The notes under the pieces: model-generated
Seen by the model: only the letters and a program-made list of their open reading frames with translations
What the model was told of the DNA's origin: nothing
Database searches by the model: none
Source: Flavihumibacter solisilvae
GTDB taxonomy: Bacteria > Bacteroidota > Bacteroidia > Chitinophagales > Chitinophagaceae
DNA length: 64,000 bases
Reading direction: 5' to 3'
Assembly: GCF_000814475.1 (NCBI RefSeq)
Contig: NZ_JSVC01000008.1
Span: 124,001 to 188,000 of the forward strand
Translations under genes and position numbers: made by a program
Shown: piece after piece, positions 45,368 through 54,384 of the stretch
How positions within the stretch are numbered: position 1 is the first letter of the stretch
Layout of the letters: each line of letters starts with the position of its first letter

Positions 45368-47458
45368 TTACCCATTCCCGATTAATTTCAAAAATTCTTC
45401 TTCGGTTATAATGTGGATCTGTGGGATCTTTTTGGCCTTTTCCAGCTTCGAGCCCGCATCGTCACCTACCACCAGATAATTGAGCTTGCTGCTCACTCCG
45501 CTCAGCAGCTTCCCGCCCTGTGCCTCCACCATCGATTCCGCTTCATTCCGCTTCAAGCGGTTGAGGGTTCCCGTGAACAGGAAGGTCTGCCCTGACAGGC
45601 TGCCCCCGCCCAGTTTTTCACGTTTGTCACTACTCATATTCAATCCCAGCGACTCCAGGTCTTCAATCAACTGTCGGTTGGCGGGGTTCCTGAAAAACTG
45701 GAATATACTGCCGGCCACCTTCACCCCAATGTCTTCCATTTGTTGCAACTGCTCAATACTCAGTTCGCCAAGATCATTGAGGTGATTTATTGCCTGCGCC
45801 AGGGTCTTGGCAGTCGTTTCACCCACATAACGGATACCAAGGGCGAAAATCAACCGGTGCAGTGGCTGTTTCTTAGATTGTTCTATTGCACTCGACAAGT
45901 TGCTGATCGATTTTTCACCGAATCCTTCCAGCCCGCGTAACCTCTCGAAGGGAATCCTGTATATAGACGGAATGTCAGTTAGTACACCCATCTCGTGGAA
46001 TTTACGAATATTGGCCTCACCAAAGCTCCTGATATCCATTGCATCCTTTGACACGAAATGAATCATGCGCTCAAGCACCTGGGCCGGACAATCAATGTTC
46101 GTGCAGCGCCATACCGCTTCACCCGGATCACGGGATAGCGGCTTTTCACAGCGTGGGCAATCCTTAGGGAAAACAATCGGTTGCTCGTCTCCGTTACGTG
46201 CTTCCGGAAGCGATTTTACGATGTAGGGAATGACATCTCCCGCCCGTTCAACAAGTACCATATCGCCTATCATGAGATCTTTTTCCTTAATCACATCTTC
46301 ATTAAAAAGCGAAATAGAGCCAACGGTTACTCCACCTATAGGGACCGGATCGATCTTCGCGACAGGAGTAATAGCCCCTGTCCGGCCAACCTGGAATTCA
46401 ACAGCCCGTAAACGGCTCGTTGCCTGGCGTGCCTTGAATTTATAAGCGATTGCCCAGCGCGGATGATGCGTCGTCATTCCGAGCATGTCCTGCAGCTCAA
46501 TACTATTCACCTTTATTACCATGCCATCTATCTCATAAGGAAGATCATCTCTTCCTGATTCATAGTCACTGCACCAGGCGATTACCTCATCTATTCCGGA
46601 AAAAACGCGTTTCTCTTTGGCTGGACTTCTGAATCCAAGCTGCCACAACATTTCCAACGTTCCGGAATGGGTAAGTAATGCCGGATTCGTTTCACCCGAA
46701 TCAATATGATAGCTTACATGGTACAAAAACGCTTCCAGGTTACGCCGCTTTACTTCCCCGGGATCTTTGATGCGTAATGACCCCGAAGCCGCATTTCGGG
46801 GGTTCGCCAGCGGAGGGAGATTTTGCTCGGCAAGTTTGTCGTTGAATGCCTTGAAGTTTTTCTTCGTCAGCATTACTTCGCCCCGGATCTCTATTTGCTG
46901 AATATCATATGATGAGAATCGTGCTGACAATGGAACTGAGCGGATCTGCCTGATATTGGTAGTCACATCATCACCCTGAACACCGTCACCGCGCGTTGCA
47001 CCACGCACCAGCAGGTCATTTTCATAGATCAGGGAAATGCTCGCTCCGTCAAACTTCGGCTCTACACTGTATTCAACAGTTTTCTGCTTTGTGCCTTCCC
47101 TGACCCGGCGGTCCCAGTCACGAAGGTCATCAGCATTATAGGAGTTATCAAGAGATAACATCGGTACCAGGTGCGCAACCGTAGGGAACGCAGATGTAAG
47201 TCCGCTTGCAACCCGTTGCGTTGGCGAATCTGTCCGGATCAGCGATGGATCCGTCTTCTCCAGCTTCTCCAGTGCCTTAAACAACTGGTCATACTCGTAA
47301 TCTGCCACCAGCGGCTCATCCATCACGTAATACCGGTACTCGTGAAACCGGAGAATATTTCTCAGCTGCTCTATGTCATCAACTCCCAGTGTAGTGACCA
47401 GCGATAACAATTTTGTCGTCTGTTGCTGAAGTTCATTTGTTTGTTGCGGCGTATACAT
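45368..47458 (-). CDS. ligA: NAD-dependent DNA ligase
   Basis: A 696-residue LigA of full length. The adenylation domain has the Lys nucleophile in EPKFDGASISL and VKVNSIELQ. The OB fold, a four-Cys zinc finger (CPRCEK and CTNIDCPAQ), tandem HhH motifs (IRSFGEANIRKFHEMG, LEGFGEKSISNLSSAIEQSKKQ and others), and a C-terminal BRCT domain (SLSGQTFLFTGTLNRLKRNEAE) are all present. It seals nicks in replication and repair. The divergent gene at 47536 has an NrtR box in the shared promoter gap. Confidence 0.97.
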   Translation of the reverse strand: MYTPQQTNELQQQTTKLLSLVTTLGVDDIEQLRNILRFHEYRYYVMDEPLVADYEYDQLFKALEKLEKTDPSLIRTDSPTQRVASGLTSAFPTVAHLVPMLSLDNSYNADDLRDWDRRVREGTKQKTVEYSVEPKFDGASISLIYENDLLVRGATRGDGVQGDDVTTNIRQIRSVPLSARFSSYDIQQIEIRGEVMLTKKNFKAFNDKLAEQNLPPLANPRNAASGSLRIKDPGEVKRRNLEAFLYHVSYHIDSGETNPALLTHSGTLEMLWQLGFRSPAKEKRVFSGIDEVIAWCSDYESGRDDLPYEIDGMVIKVNSIELQDMLGMTTHHPRWAIAYKFKARQATSRLRAVEFQVGRTGAITPVAKIDPVPIGGVTVGSISLFNEDVIKEKDLMIGDMVLVERAGDVIPYIVKSLPEARNGDEQPIVFPKDCPRCEKPLSRDPGEAVWRCTNIDCPAQVLERMIHFVSKDAMDIRSFGEANIRKFHEMGVLTDIPSIYRIPFERLRGLEGFGEKSISNLSSAIEQSKKQPLHRLIFALGIRYVGETTAKTLAQAINHLNDLGELSIEQLQQMEDIGVKVAGSIFQFFRNPANRQLIEDLESLGLNMSSDKREKLGGGSLSGQTFLFTGTLNRLKRNEAESMVEAQGGKLLSGVSSKLNYLVVGDDAGSKLEKAKKIPQIHIITEEEFLKLIGNG

Positions 47459-47500
47459 AATACGGGTTGGCGTTAAGTTAATTTGGACAATTGGTTCAAT

Positions 47501-47517
47501 TGTGTATTTTTAACACA
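47501..47517. promoter_or_regulatory. NrtR-type box upstream of the GH13 gene
   Basis: TGTGTA-TTTTT-AACACA, matching TGTGTA-N5-TACACA with one change. It lies 19 bases upstream of the amylase ATG and repeats in the susC promoter at 51312 and 51336. Confidence 0.6.
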
Positions 47518-47535
47518 TTATAGGATTGAACTGCC

Positions 47536-50433
47536 ATGAGAAAATTTCTGCTGCTGGTAACCGGCACTTTATTGTATTTCTGCCTGTCTGCCCAGCTGAT
47601 CAAAGTTAGCCCCGCTTTTCCGGATGATGATGATGTAGTTACTATTGTTTTTGATGCTTCGCTTGGAAACAGGGGACTCTTTGATTATAACGGTGACGTT
47701 TACGTGCATACCGGTGTCATCACCAGCCAGAGCACCGTTGCAGGTGACTGGAAATATGTGCCAACCAGCTGGAACTCCAATAACGCAGCCCATCGCCTGA
47801 CTTCCCTTGGAGGCAACCGGTACAGTTTTACCATCAATGGTATCCGAAACTTTTACCAGGTACCGGCAGGCGAAGCCATAAGGAAAATGGCATTTGTTTT
47901 CAGAAGTTATAACCCTTCAGGAAATGTACTTGAAGGTAAAGCCTCAGATCTTTCTGTTGACCAGGGGAATATTTACTGGAACGTTTACCCATCCGGTACC
48001 CATGCGGTAAAAATTATCAGCCCAATCTCTGAGCCGCGTTACCAACCGCATTTTTTCCCGCCCGCCGTATCCCCTGGCGACTATATCGGTTTCCGGGCAG
48101 AGGCAAGTAAAAGTGGATTGATGCAGGTGAAGCTGAATGGAACGGTAATCAGGGAGGAGGCTGACAGTACAGGCATTTCTGTTGATGCGACGATTACAAT
48201 GCCGGGTGAAAATGTGCTCATCGCAAGCTCTGAGGCGAATGGCCTGACTATCGGCGATACCTTGAAGTTTTTCGTGGCCGCGCCTGTCACAGTGCAACCC
48301 TTGCCTCCAGGTGTCAGGGAAGGTATTAATTACGAGGGAAGTGATGCAGCTACACTTGTATTGTTTGCGCCTGGCAAAACCAGGGTGAATGTTTTGGGTG
48401 ATTTTAATAACTGGACGGAAACAACAGCCTACCAGATGAACCGTAGCCCGGATGGAAAATATTTCTGGTTGAAGCTTACGGCATTAGATCCTGGAAAGGA
48501 ATATGCTTACCAGTACCTCATTGACGGTTCAATGAAAATTGGTGATCCGTATTGTGAAAAGATCCTGGACCCGGTAAATGATCCTTTCATTTCGTCATCA
48601 ACATATCCCGACCTCATCGCGTATCCTACCGGCAAGACTACTGGAATTGTGAGTGTACTGCAGACGGATCAGGCGCCATATAGTTGGCAGGTTAACCAGT
48701 TTCAGCGGCCGGATAAGAGAAGCCTGATTATCTATGAAGTACTGGTGCGTGACTTTATTGAAAAACATGACTGGAAAACCCTTAAGGATTCCATAGGTTA
48801 TTTTAAGTCGCTTGGTGTGAACGCTCTTCACCTCATGCCTTTCAATGAATTTGAAGGGAATCTTAGCTGGGGATATAACCCTTCCTACTATTTCGCTCCG
48901 GATAAATACTATGGAACAAAGAATACGTTGAAGGCCTTCATCGACGAATGTCACAAAAATGGAATAGCGGTAATCATGGATATGGTACTGAATCATTCTT
49001 TCGGTCAGTCCCCAATGGTTCAACTGTATTTCGATGGGTCGCAAAATCGTCCGGCTCCCGGTAATCCATGGTTCAATCCAGTTGCGCGACATGCCTTCAA
49101 TGTCGGTTATGATATGAACCATGAGAGCATTGACACGAAACGATTCTTCAAAAATGTATGCAGCTTCTGGCTTTCTGAGTACCGGCTCGATGGGTTCCGT
49201 TTTGACCTGTCAAAAGGTTTCACACAGAAAAAAACATGCGATGACAATGGTGGAAATTGTGATGTGAATGCCTGGAGTGCTTATGATGCCAGCCGCGTGG
49301 CGATCTGGAAATCATATTACGATACGCTGCAAAAAAAAGAACCTGGTTGTTATGTCATCCTTGAACATCTTGGTGTGAATAATGAGGAAGCTGAACTTGC
49401 AGATTATGGCATGTTACTATGGGGAAATATGAACTACCAGTTTACCGAGGCAACAAAAGGCCAGGTGACTAATTCAAATTTTTCAGGGGGCCTGTATAAT
49501 GCCCGAAACTGGCAAAGGCCACATCTTATCAGCTATATGGAAAGTCATGATGAGGAAAGATCCATGTACAGGTGCGAGACAGAAGGACTTAGCGGGTCTG
49601 GTTATAATATCCGGGACGAGAACACAGCCCTGCGCAGGAACGGCATGGCAGCCACGTTTTTGCTCGCAATACCCGGACCTAAACTTATCTGGCAATTTGG
49701 TGAACTGGGATACGACTACTCCATTAATCAGTGTAGCAACGGAACAGTGAACAACAACTGCCGTACTGACTTAAAACCGATCCGGTGGGATTATTATTCC
49801 ATGGCAAACAGAATAACATTGCGAAATGTATATAAGGCTATGATTAACCTGAGGACGAACCCATATTACCACAACCTGTTCATCGGTGGAACAACGTCTT
49901 ATGACCTTTCGGGAGGCATTAAATGGTTAAGTGTCACAACTGATACGTCTGCTTTGATGGCTGTGGGTAACTTCGGTCTGAATAGCTCCAACGGCACAGT
50001 GACGTTTCCAAAGCCAGGTGTCTGGTTCGATCTCTTTTCCGGCGAACTGCTGTCGGCTACCGGTGGCGCACAGTCGATTACACTGCCGGCTGGCAGCTAC
50101 CGCCTTTTTCTGAATAGGAATCTTAATGGTACCATACCTACAGCGGTAAATGAAGTTGTTAACGACAATAACTTGCAGGTAAATGTCTATCCAAATCCCG
50201 TGGGATCCGCCAGCATCATACATTACACCGTTTCTGAAACCAGTGCTGTCGGCTTCCGCCTCATGGATTTGAATGGCAGAGTTTTACAGGAAACACGGGT
50301 AGGAACAAAGGCTCCCGGCCAGTACCGGCAAAAGCTGAATTCTGTGTTGCCTTTATCAGTACAAAGTGGCTTGTATTTACTCCATATGCAGTCAAATGGA
50401 AAAAGAAAAGTCATCAAACTTATGTTGCCCTGA
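47536..50433 (+). CDS. Secreted GH13 alpha-amylase family enzyme with type IX sorting domain
   Basis: A 965-residue starch or maltodextrin hydrolase. Signal peptide up to LSAQ. Two beta-domains precede the catalytic part: a region to about residue 160, and an E-set (CBM48-like) fold with VNVLGDFNNWTETTAYQM. The GH13 barrel has region I DMVLNHSF, region II GFRFDLSKGF (nucleophile Asp), region III VILEHLG (acid/base Glu) and region IV ESHDEERS (third Asp in HDE). The C-terminal 80 residues (VNVYPNPVGSAS to KLMLP) are a type A sorting domain for type IX export to the cell surface. It belongs to the starch locus with the NrtR, Sus and SusE/F genes. Confidence 0.93.
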   Translation: MRKFLLLVTGTLLYFCLSAQLIKVSPAFPDDDDVVTIVFDASLGNRGLFDYNGDVYVHTGVITSQSTVAGDWKYVPTSWNSNNAAHRLTSLGGNRYSFTINGIRNFYQVPAGEAIRKMAFVFRSYNPSGNVLEGKASDLSVDQGNIYWNVYPSGTHAVKIISPISEPRYQPHFFPPAVSPGDYIGFRAEASKSGLMQVKLNGTVIREEADSTGISVDATITMPGENVLIASSEANGLTIGDTLKFFVAAPVTVQPLPPGVREGINYEGSDAATLVLFAPGKTRVNVLGDFNNWTETTAYQMNRSPDGKYFWLKLTALDPGKEYAYQYLIDGSMKIGDPYCEKILDPVNDPFISSSTYPDLIAYPTGKTTGIVSVLQTDQAPYSWQVNQFQRPDKRSLIIYEVLVRDFIEKHDWKTLKDSIGYFKSLGVNALHLMPFNEFEGNLSWGYNPSYYFAPDKYYGTKNTLKAFIDECHKNGIAVIMDMVLNHSFGQSPMVQLYFDGSQNRPAPGNPWFNPVARHAFNVGYDMNHESIDTKRFFKNVCSFWLSEYRLDGFRFDLSKGFTQKKTCDDNGGNCDVNAWSAYDASRVAIWKSYYDTLQKKEPGCYVILEHLGVNNEEAELADYGMLLWGNMNYQFTEATKGQVTNSNFSGGLYNARNWQRPHLISYMESHDEERSMYRCETEGLSGSGYNIRDENTALRRNGMAATFLLAIPGPKLIWQFGELGYDYSINQCSNGTVNNNCRTDLKPIRWDYYSMANRITLRNVYKAMINLRTNPYYHNLFIGGTTSYDLSGGIKWLSVTTDTSALMAVGNFGLNSSNGTVTFPKPGVWFDLFSGELLSATGGAQSITLPAGSYRLFLNRNLNGTIPTAVNEVVNDNNLQVNVYPNPVGSASIIHYTVSETSAVGFRLMDLNGRVLQETRVGTKAPGQYRQKLNSVLPLSVQSGLYLLHMQSNGKRKVIKLMLP

Positions 50434-50479
50434 ACTTTCATATTATTTTTGGACCAGACGTAAACCTCAGAAAGACCAT

Positions 50480-51184
50480 ATGAAGCAAATTTCCCGGTTC
50501 AGTCATTTAGGTGAATTAAGTGATAAAGACTATTTCCGCATTGCCCTTTCAGTTGACTGTGTAATATTCGGATTCGAAGACGATGAGCTGAAAGTGCTGG
50601 TGATCAAGTGTAACATCAAGGAATATAAGGGGAAGTGGTCCTTACTCGGTGACCTTGTAAGGCCGGACGAGGATCTCGAAGGTGCGTCTTACCGGATCCT
50701 TAAGGAAAGAACCGGTTTGGACGATGTTTACCTGGAACAGGTCCAGACCTTCGGTAAAGTAAACCGGCACCCTGCCGGAAGAGTAATTACGATCGCCAAT
50801 TTTTCACTGGTTAATATTAAGGATCACCAACTGAAACTTTCAGATAATGAACTCCATTGGCACCCTGTGAATGACATCTCCGAAATGGCATTCGATCATA
50901 AGGAGATCCTCAGCACCTGCCTGGAGCGGTTGCGTGAGAAAGTAGCGGATCATCCCGTGGTTTTTAACCTTCTTCCCAAAAAATTTTCCCTTCGGGAACT
51001 GCAAAGCCTGTACGAATCCATTCTGAATATCAAACTCGACAGGAGGAATTTCAGGAAGAAATTCTTTATGATGGATTGGCTCGTGGACCTCGACGAACTC
51101 GAGCAGGATGTGCCCCATCGCCCGGGAAAACTCTATAAATTCAACCAGGCAAAATTCGGGCGGAAGCCAAAAAAGGTCTCCTGA
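50480..51184 (+). CDS. NrtR-type Nudix transcriptional regulator
   Basis: A 234-residue protein with an N-terminal Nudix-like fold (CVIFGFEDDELKVLVIKCNI, KWSLLGDLVRPDEDLEGASYRILKERTGL) and a C-terminal winged helix (FSLRELQSLYESILNIKLDRRNFRKKFF). The Nudix box is not in catalytic form (no full GxnExnREUxEExGU), as in regulators of this family such as the arabinose regulator AraR of Bacteroides. A sugar or sugar phosphate probably releases it from DNA. It stands between the GH13 and susC genes, both of which have the same palindromic box upstream. The start is the ATG at 50480. Confidence 0.85.
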   Translation: MKQISRFSHLGELSDKDYFRIALSVDCVIFGFEDDELKVLVIKCNIKEYKGKWSLLGDLVRPDEDLEGASYRILKERTGLDDVYLEQVQTFGKVNRHPAGRVITIANFSLVNIKDHQLKLSDNELHWHPVNDISEMAFDHKEILSTCLERLREKVADHPVVFNLLPKKFSLRELQSLYESILNIKLDRRNFRKKFFMMDWLVDLDELEQDVPHRPGKLYKFNQAKFGRKPKKVS

Positions 51185-51311
51185 TCTTATCATGTTCTTA
51201 CTGCTTCCTTTAGTTTAGAATCAGTCTTTCAGGGCCGAACTGCCCCCCTCAACTTATCCCTCAAAATTTTTTTTAAAAAAAATTAACAACCTTCGAAAAA
51301 GTACATATAAT

Positions 51312-51328
51312 TGTGTACTTTTTACACA
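51312..51328. promoter_or_regulatory. NrtR-type box 1 upstream of susC (starch locus)
   Basis: TGTGTA-CTTTT-TACACA, perfect 6-bp arms with a 5-base spacer. It is part of a larger 10-bp inverted repeat (AAAAAGTACA to TGTACTTTTT). It lies 74 bases upstream of the susC ATG. Confidence 0.65.
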
Positions 51329-51335
51329 TCGTTAA

Positions 51336-51352
51336 TATGTAATTAGTACACA
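51336..51352. promoter_or_regulatory. NrtR-type box 2 upstream of susC (starch locus)
   Basis: TATGTA-ATTAG-TACACA, arms with one mismatch, same spacing as box 1. Centre-to-centre distance from box 1 is 24 bases, near two helical turns, so dimers could bind side by side. Confidence 0.55.
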
Positions 51353-51402
51353 TAGTCATCAGCCGAATTTTTCTTTCATTATAAACGCTACAATTATTGA
51401 TT

Positions 51403-54366
51403 ATGTCCGCGAAACGCTTGCTTATGATTGCCTTGCCATTGCTATTCCACTTAGCATTGCAGCAGGGCATTTCTGCACAAACCAAAACTATCTCGGGAAA
51501 GATTACTGACAGGGACGGTCATCCCGTATCCGGTGCAACTGTGATGGTGAAAGGTTCCCGATCCGGTGCGCAGTCCGGTTCCGATGGAAACTTCACAATT
51601 ACATTGCCCGAATCAGCGAAAACGCTGATAATTTCTTCAATTGGATTTGCCAAACAGGAAATTGTCATTGCCCAGGCAGTGAATTACAACATTACCCTTG
51701 CGCCAGACAATGCAGCATTGGGTGAAGTGGTGGTAGTGGCTTATGGCACCAGGAAAAAGGCAGACCTGACTGGGTCAGTCGTCGCCGTATCCGCAAAGGA
51801 TTTTCAAAAAGGAGTAAACAACTCACCCGAACAATTGCTTCAGGGTAAAGTGGCTGGCTTGCAGGTAACTACTGGAGGTGGAGCTGCGGGTGGAGGAAGC
51901 AAAATCCGGATCAGGAGCGGCGCCTCACTGAACAGCAGCAATGATCCGCTTATCGTTATCGATGGAGTTCCAACAGATGCCGGCGGTATTGCAGGTTCCT
52001 CTAATATCCTGAACACAATTAATCCAAATGATATTGAATCGATGAGTGTTTTGAAAGATGCTTCTGCTACCGCTCTATACGGGTCCAGGGCTTCCAATGG
52101 AGTAATCATTATCACGACAAAAAAAGGTAGCACAGGAAAACCAAAATTCAACTTTAATACGACACTCTCTGCCGGAGTGCTCACTGGTAAAGTGGATGTG
52201 CTGACGGGCGATGAACTGCGCGACTTGCTTGGAAAACAGGGAACTGCCGATTATCAGAATATGCTTGGAACGGCAAATACGGACTGGCAGGATGAGATTT
52301 TCCAGACGGCAGTCGGGTTTGATAATAACTTAAGTGTGGCTGGTTCACTTGCCAAAAAATTACCTTACCGGTTGTCAATCGGTTATCTCAATCAGGAGGG
52401 AACTCTGCGTACGAATGAGTTCGATCGCTTCTCTTCCTCGCTGAACCTGAATCCTAAATTGTTTAAAGATCATTTAATCCTCAACGTTGCAGCAAAAACT
52501 GCCCATACTTCCAACAGGTTTGCAGATGAAGGGGCGATTGGCTCGGCAGTCACTTTTGATCCCACACAGCCTGTGTATGCGGAAAACAAGTTTGGCGGTT
52601 TTTATGAGTGGCTCCAGGCCAATGAGAAGCCTGTCGATCTCGCAACGAGAAATCCTCTCGCCCTTCTACAGTTGCGGAACAACAATTCAAATGTGTTTCG
52701 TTTCATTGGCAATGTGCAGGCAGATTACAAACTTCATTTCTTACCTGACCTTCATGTATTGCTAAACCTGGGTATCGAATATAATGAAGGTGCCGGTAAC
52801 GATAATATAGATTCGGTTAGCGCTACTAACTATAAGACTGCAGGACGATTCACACATTATGAACAGGTAAAGCGGAACACACTGGCAGATTTTTCCATGT
52901 TCTATACAAAAGAGCTCGATAACCTTCGCAGTAAGTTTGATGTGCTGGCGGGCCACAGTTACCAGGATTTTTATACTTACAACAAAAATTATTACTCATA
53001 CGGCCAGAACGGTGTACGCATCGAAGATTCAAAACCCACTAATGAGGTTAGCCCGGCGCGCTACCGTCTTGAATCTTACCTCGCACGGTTAAACTACACT
53101 TTTGCAGACAAATACCTGTTAACCGCATCTATCCGTCGCGATGCGAGTTCGCGATTCAGTGAAGAAAACCGCATAGGTTATTTCCCGGCAGTGGCACTTG
53201 CATGGCGATTGAATCACGAGTTCTTCCAGGGCAGCAATGTAATCAGCGACCTGAAGCTGCGTGGTAGTTGGGGAGTTACCGGTCAGCAGGATATCGGCGA
53301 TTATTATGGTTACCTGCCACGCTATTCCACCAGTTCCCAAACAGCCCAGTATCAGTTCGGCAACACATATTATACTTATTTGCGCCCGGCCGGATACGAT
53401 CCCAATTTGAAATGGGAAACTACTGAAACAGTGAACCTTGGCCTCGATTTCGGTTTCCTGGACAATCGTATCTCCGGATCGGTAGATGTGTATAAGAAGA
53501 AGACACACGATCTGCTCGCGGCGATAACGCCTCCTCCCGGTTCTAATTTCACCAACCTGCTAATTACCAACGTAGGAAATATTGAGAACGAAGGCATCGA
53601 ACTGGTGATCAATACCACTCCTGTCAGGAAGAATGATTGGCAATGGGATTTTGGATTCAACCTGGCATTGCAGGAATCAGAAATAACTCGGTTGCAAAAA
53701 CAGGAGGACCCGAATTTTATCGGGAATGAAACCGGTGGTATAGGCGGTGGTACGGGAAATAAAATCCAGATCGACGCAGTTGGCTACCGTCCAAAATCCT
53801 TCTATGCATATCAGCAGGTATATGACCAGGCTTCAGGTTTACCGATTGAAGGTCTGTATGAGGATATCAACCGTGATGGAAAAATTGATCCTCTCGACAA
53901 GCGCATCTATAAATATGGCTCACCTGACTTTCTGTTTGGTATCAATACACAGGTAAGTTATAAGAAGTTCAGCTTCGGAATCGCTGCACACGGAATGGCC
54001 GGAAACTATTTGTACAACAACGTAAACAGTGAACGCGCGACTTTCAGGAATGTTCAGAATCCGATTGGCTTTGTTCAGAACACAACAGCCAGCTACTTCG
54101 ACACCAAATTCTTCAACAACCAGTATAACTCTGATTATTACATCGAGAATGGTTCTTTCTTCCGTCTTGACAACATTAACCTCGGTTACACAGTTGGACG
54201 TGTGCTGGAAGGGAAAGCCAATCTGCGTCTTGCTGCAAGCATTCAGAATGTATTTGTGGTTACAAAATACACAGGACTTGATCCTGAGCTTGCAAACGAT
54301 GGTATAGATAATACGATCTATCCTCGTCCGCGCATTTATTCACTTGGTGTGAACCTCGATTTCTAA
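51403..54366 (+). CDS. SusC/RagA-type TonB-dependent receptor of the starch locus
   Basis: A 987-residue outer-membrane importer without an STN domain, which agrees with regulation by the NrtR protein and not by a sigma cascade. Signal peptide to GISAQ. Carboxypeptidase-like fold ISGKITDRDGHPVSGATVMVKG, plug with VVVAYGTRKKADLTGSVVAV, DPLIVIDGVPTD and VLKDASATALYGSRASNG, and a barrel ending IYSLGVNLDF. It should import maltodextrins across the outer membrane. Start: the ATG at 51403. Confidence 0.95.
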   Translation: MSAKRLLMIALPLLFHLALQQGISAQTKTISGKITDRDGHPVSGATVMVKGSRSGAQSGSDGNFTITLPESAKTLIISSIGFAKQEIVIAQAVNYNITLAPDNAALGEVVVVAYGTRKKADLTGSVVAVSAKDFQKGVNNSPEQLLQGKVAGLQVTTGGGAAGGGSKIRIRSGASLNSSNDPLIVIDGVPTDAGGIAGSSNILNTINPNDIESMSVLKDASATALYGSRASNGVIIITTKKGSTGKPKFNFNTTLSAGVLTGKVDVLTGDELRDLLGKQGTADYQNMLGTANTDWQDEIFQTAVGFDNNLSVAGSLAKKLPYRLSIGYLNQEGTLRTNEFDRFSSSLNLNPKLFKDHLILNVAAKTAHTSNRFADEGAIGSAVTFDPTQPVYAENKFGGFYEWLQANEKPVDLATRNPLALLQLRNNNSNVFRFIGNVQADYKLHFLPDLHVLLNLGIEYNEGAGNDNIDSVSATNYKTAGRFTHYEQVKRNTLADFSMFYTKELDNLRSKFDVLAGHSYQDFYTYNKNYYSYGQNGVRIEDSKPTNEVSPARYRLESYLARLNYTFADKYLLTASIRRDASSRFSEENRIGYFPAVALAWRLNHEFFQGSNVISDLKLRGSWGVTGQQDIGDYYGYLPRYSTSSQTAQYQFGNTYYTYLRPAGYDPNLKWETTETVNLGLDFGFLDNRISGSVDVYKKKTHDLLAAITPPPGSNFTNLLITNVGNIENEGIELVINTTPVRKNDWQWDFGFNLALQESEITRLQKQEDPNFIGNETGGIGGGTGNKIQIDAVGYRPKSFYAYQQVYDQASGLPIEGLYEDINRDGKIDPLDKRIYKYGSPDFLFGINTQVSYKKFSFGIAAHGMAGNYLYNNVNSERATFRNVQNPIGFVQNTTASYFDTKFFNNQYNSDYYIENGSFFRLDNINLGYTVGRVLEGKANLRLAASIQNVFVVTKYTGLDPELANDGIDNTIYPRPRIYSLGVNLDF

Positions 54367-54384
54367 TCAACAATTGTTTGCAGT

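Noticed and set aside
51185-51300. Terminator in the A/T-rich stretch after the NrtR gene
   Set aside because: The T-run and A-run around 51270-51285 can pair only as a pure A-T stem with no GC clamp; not convincing.
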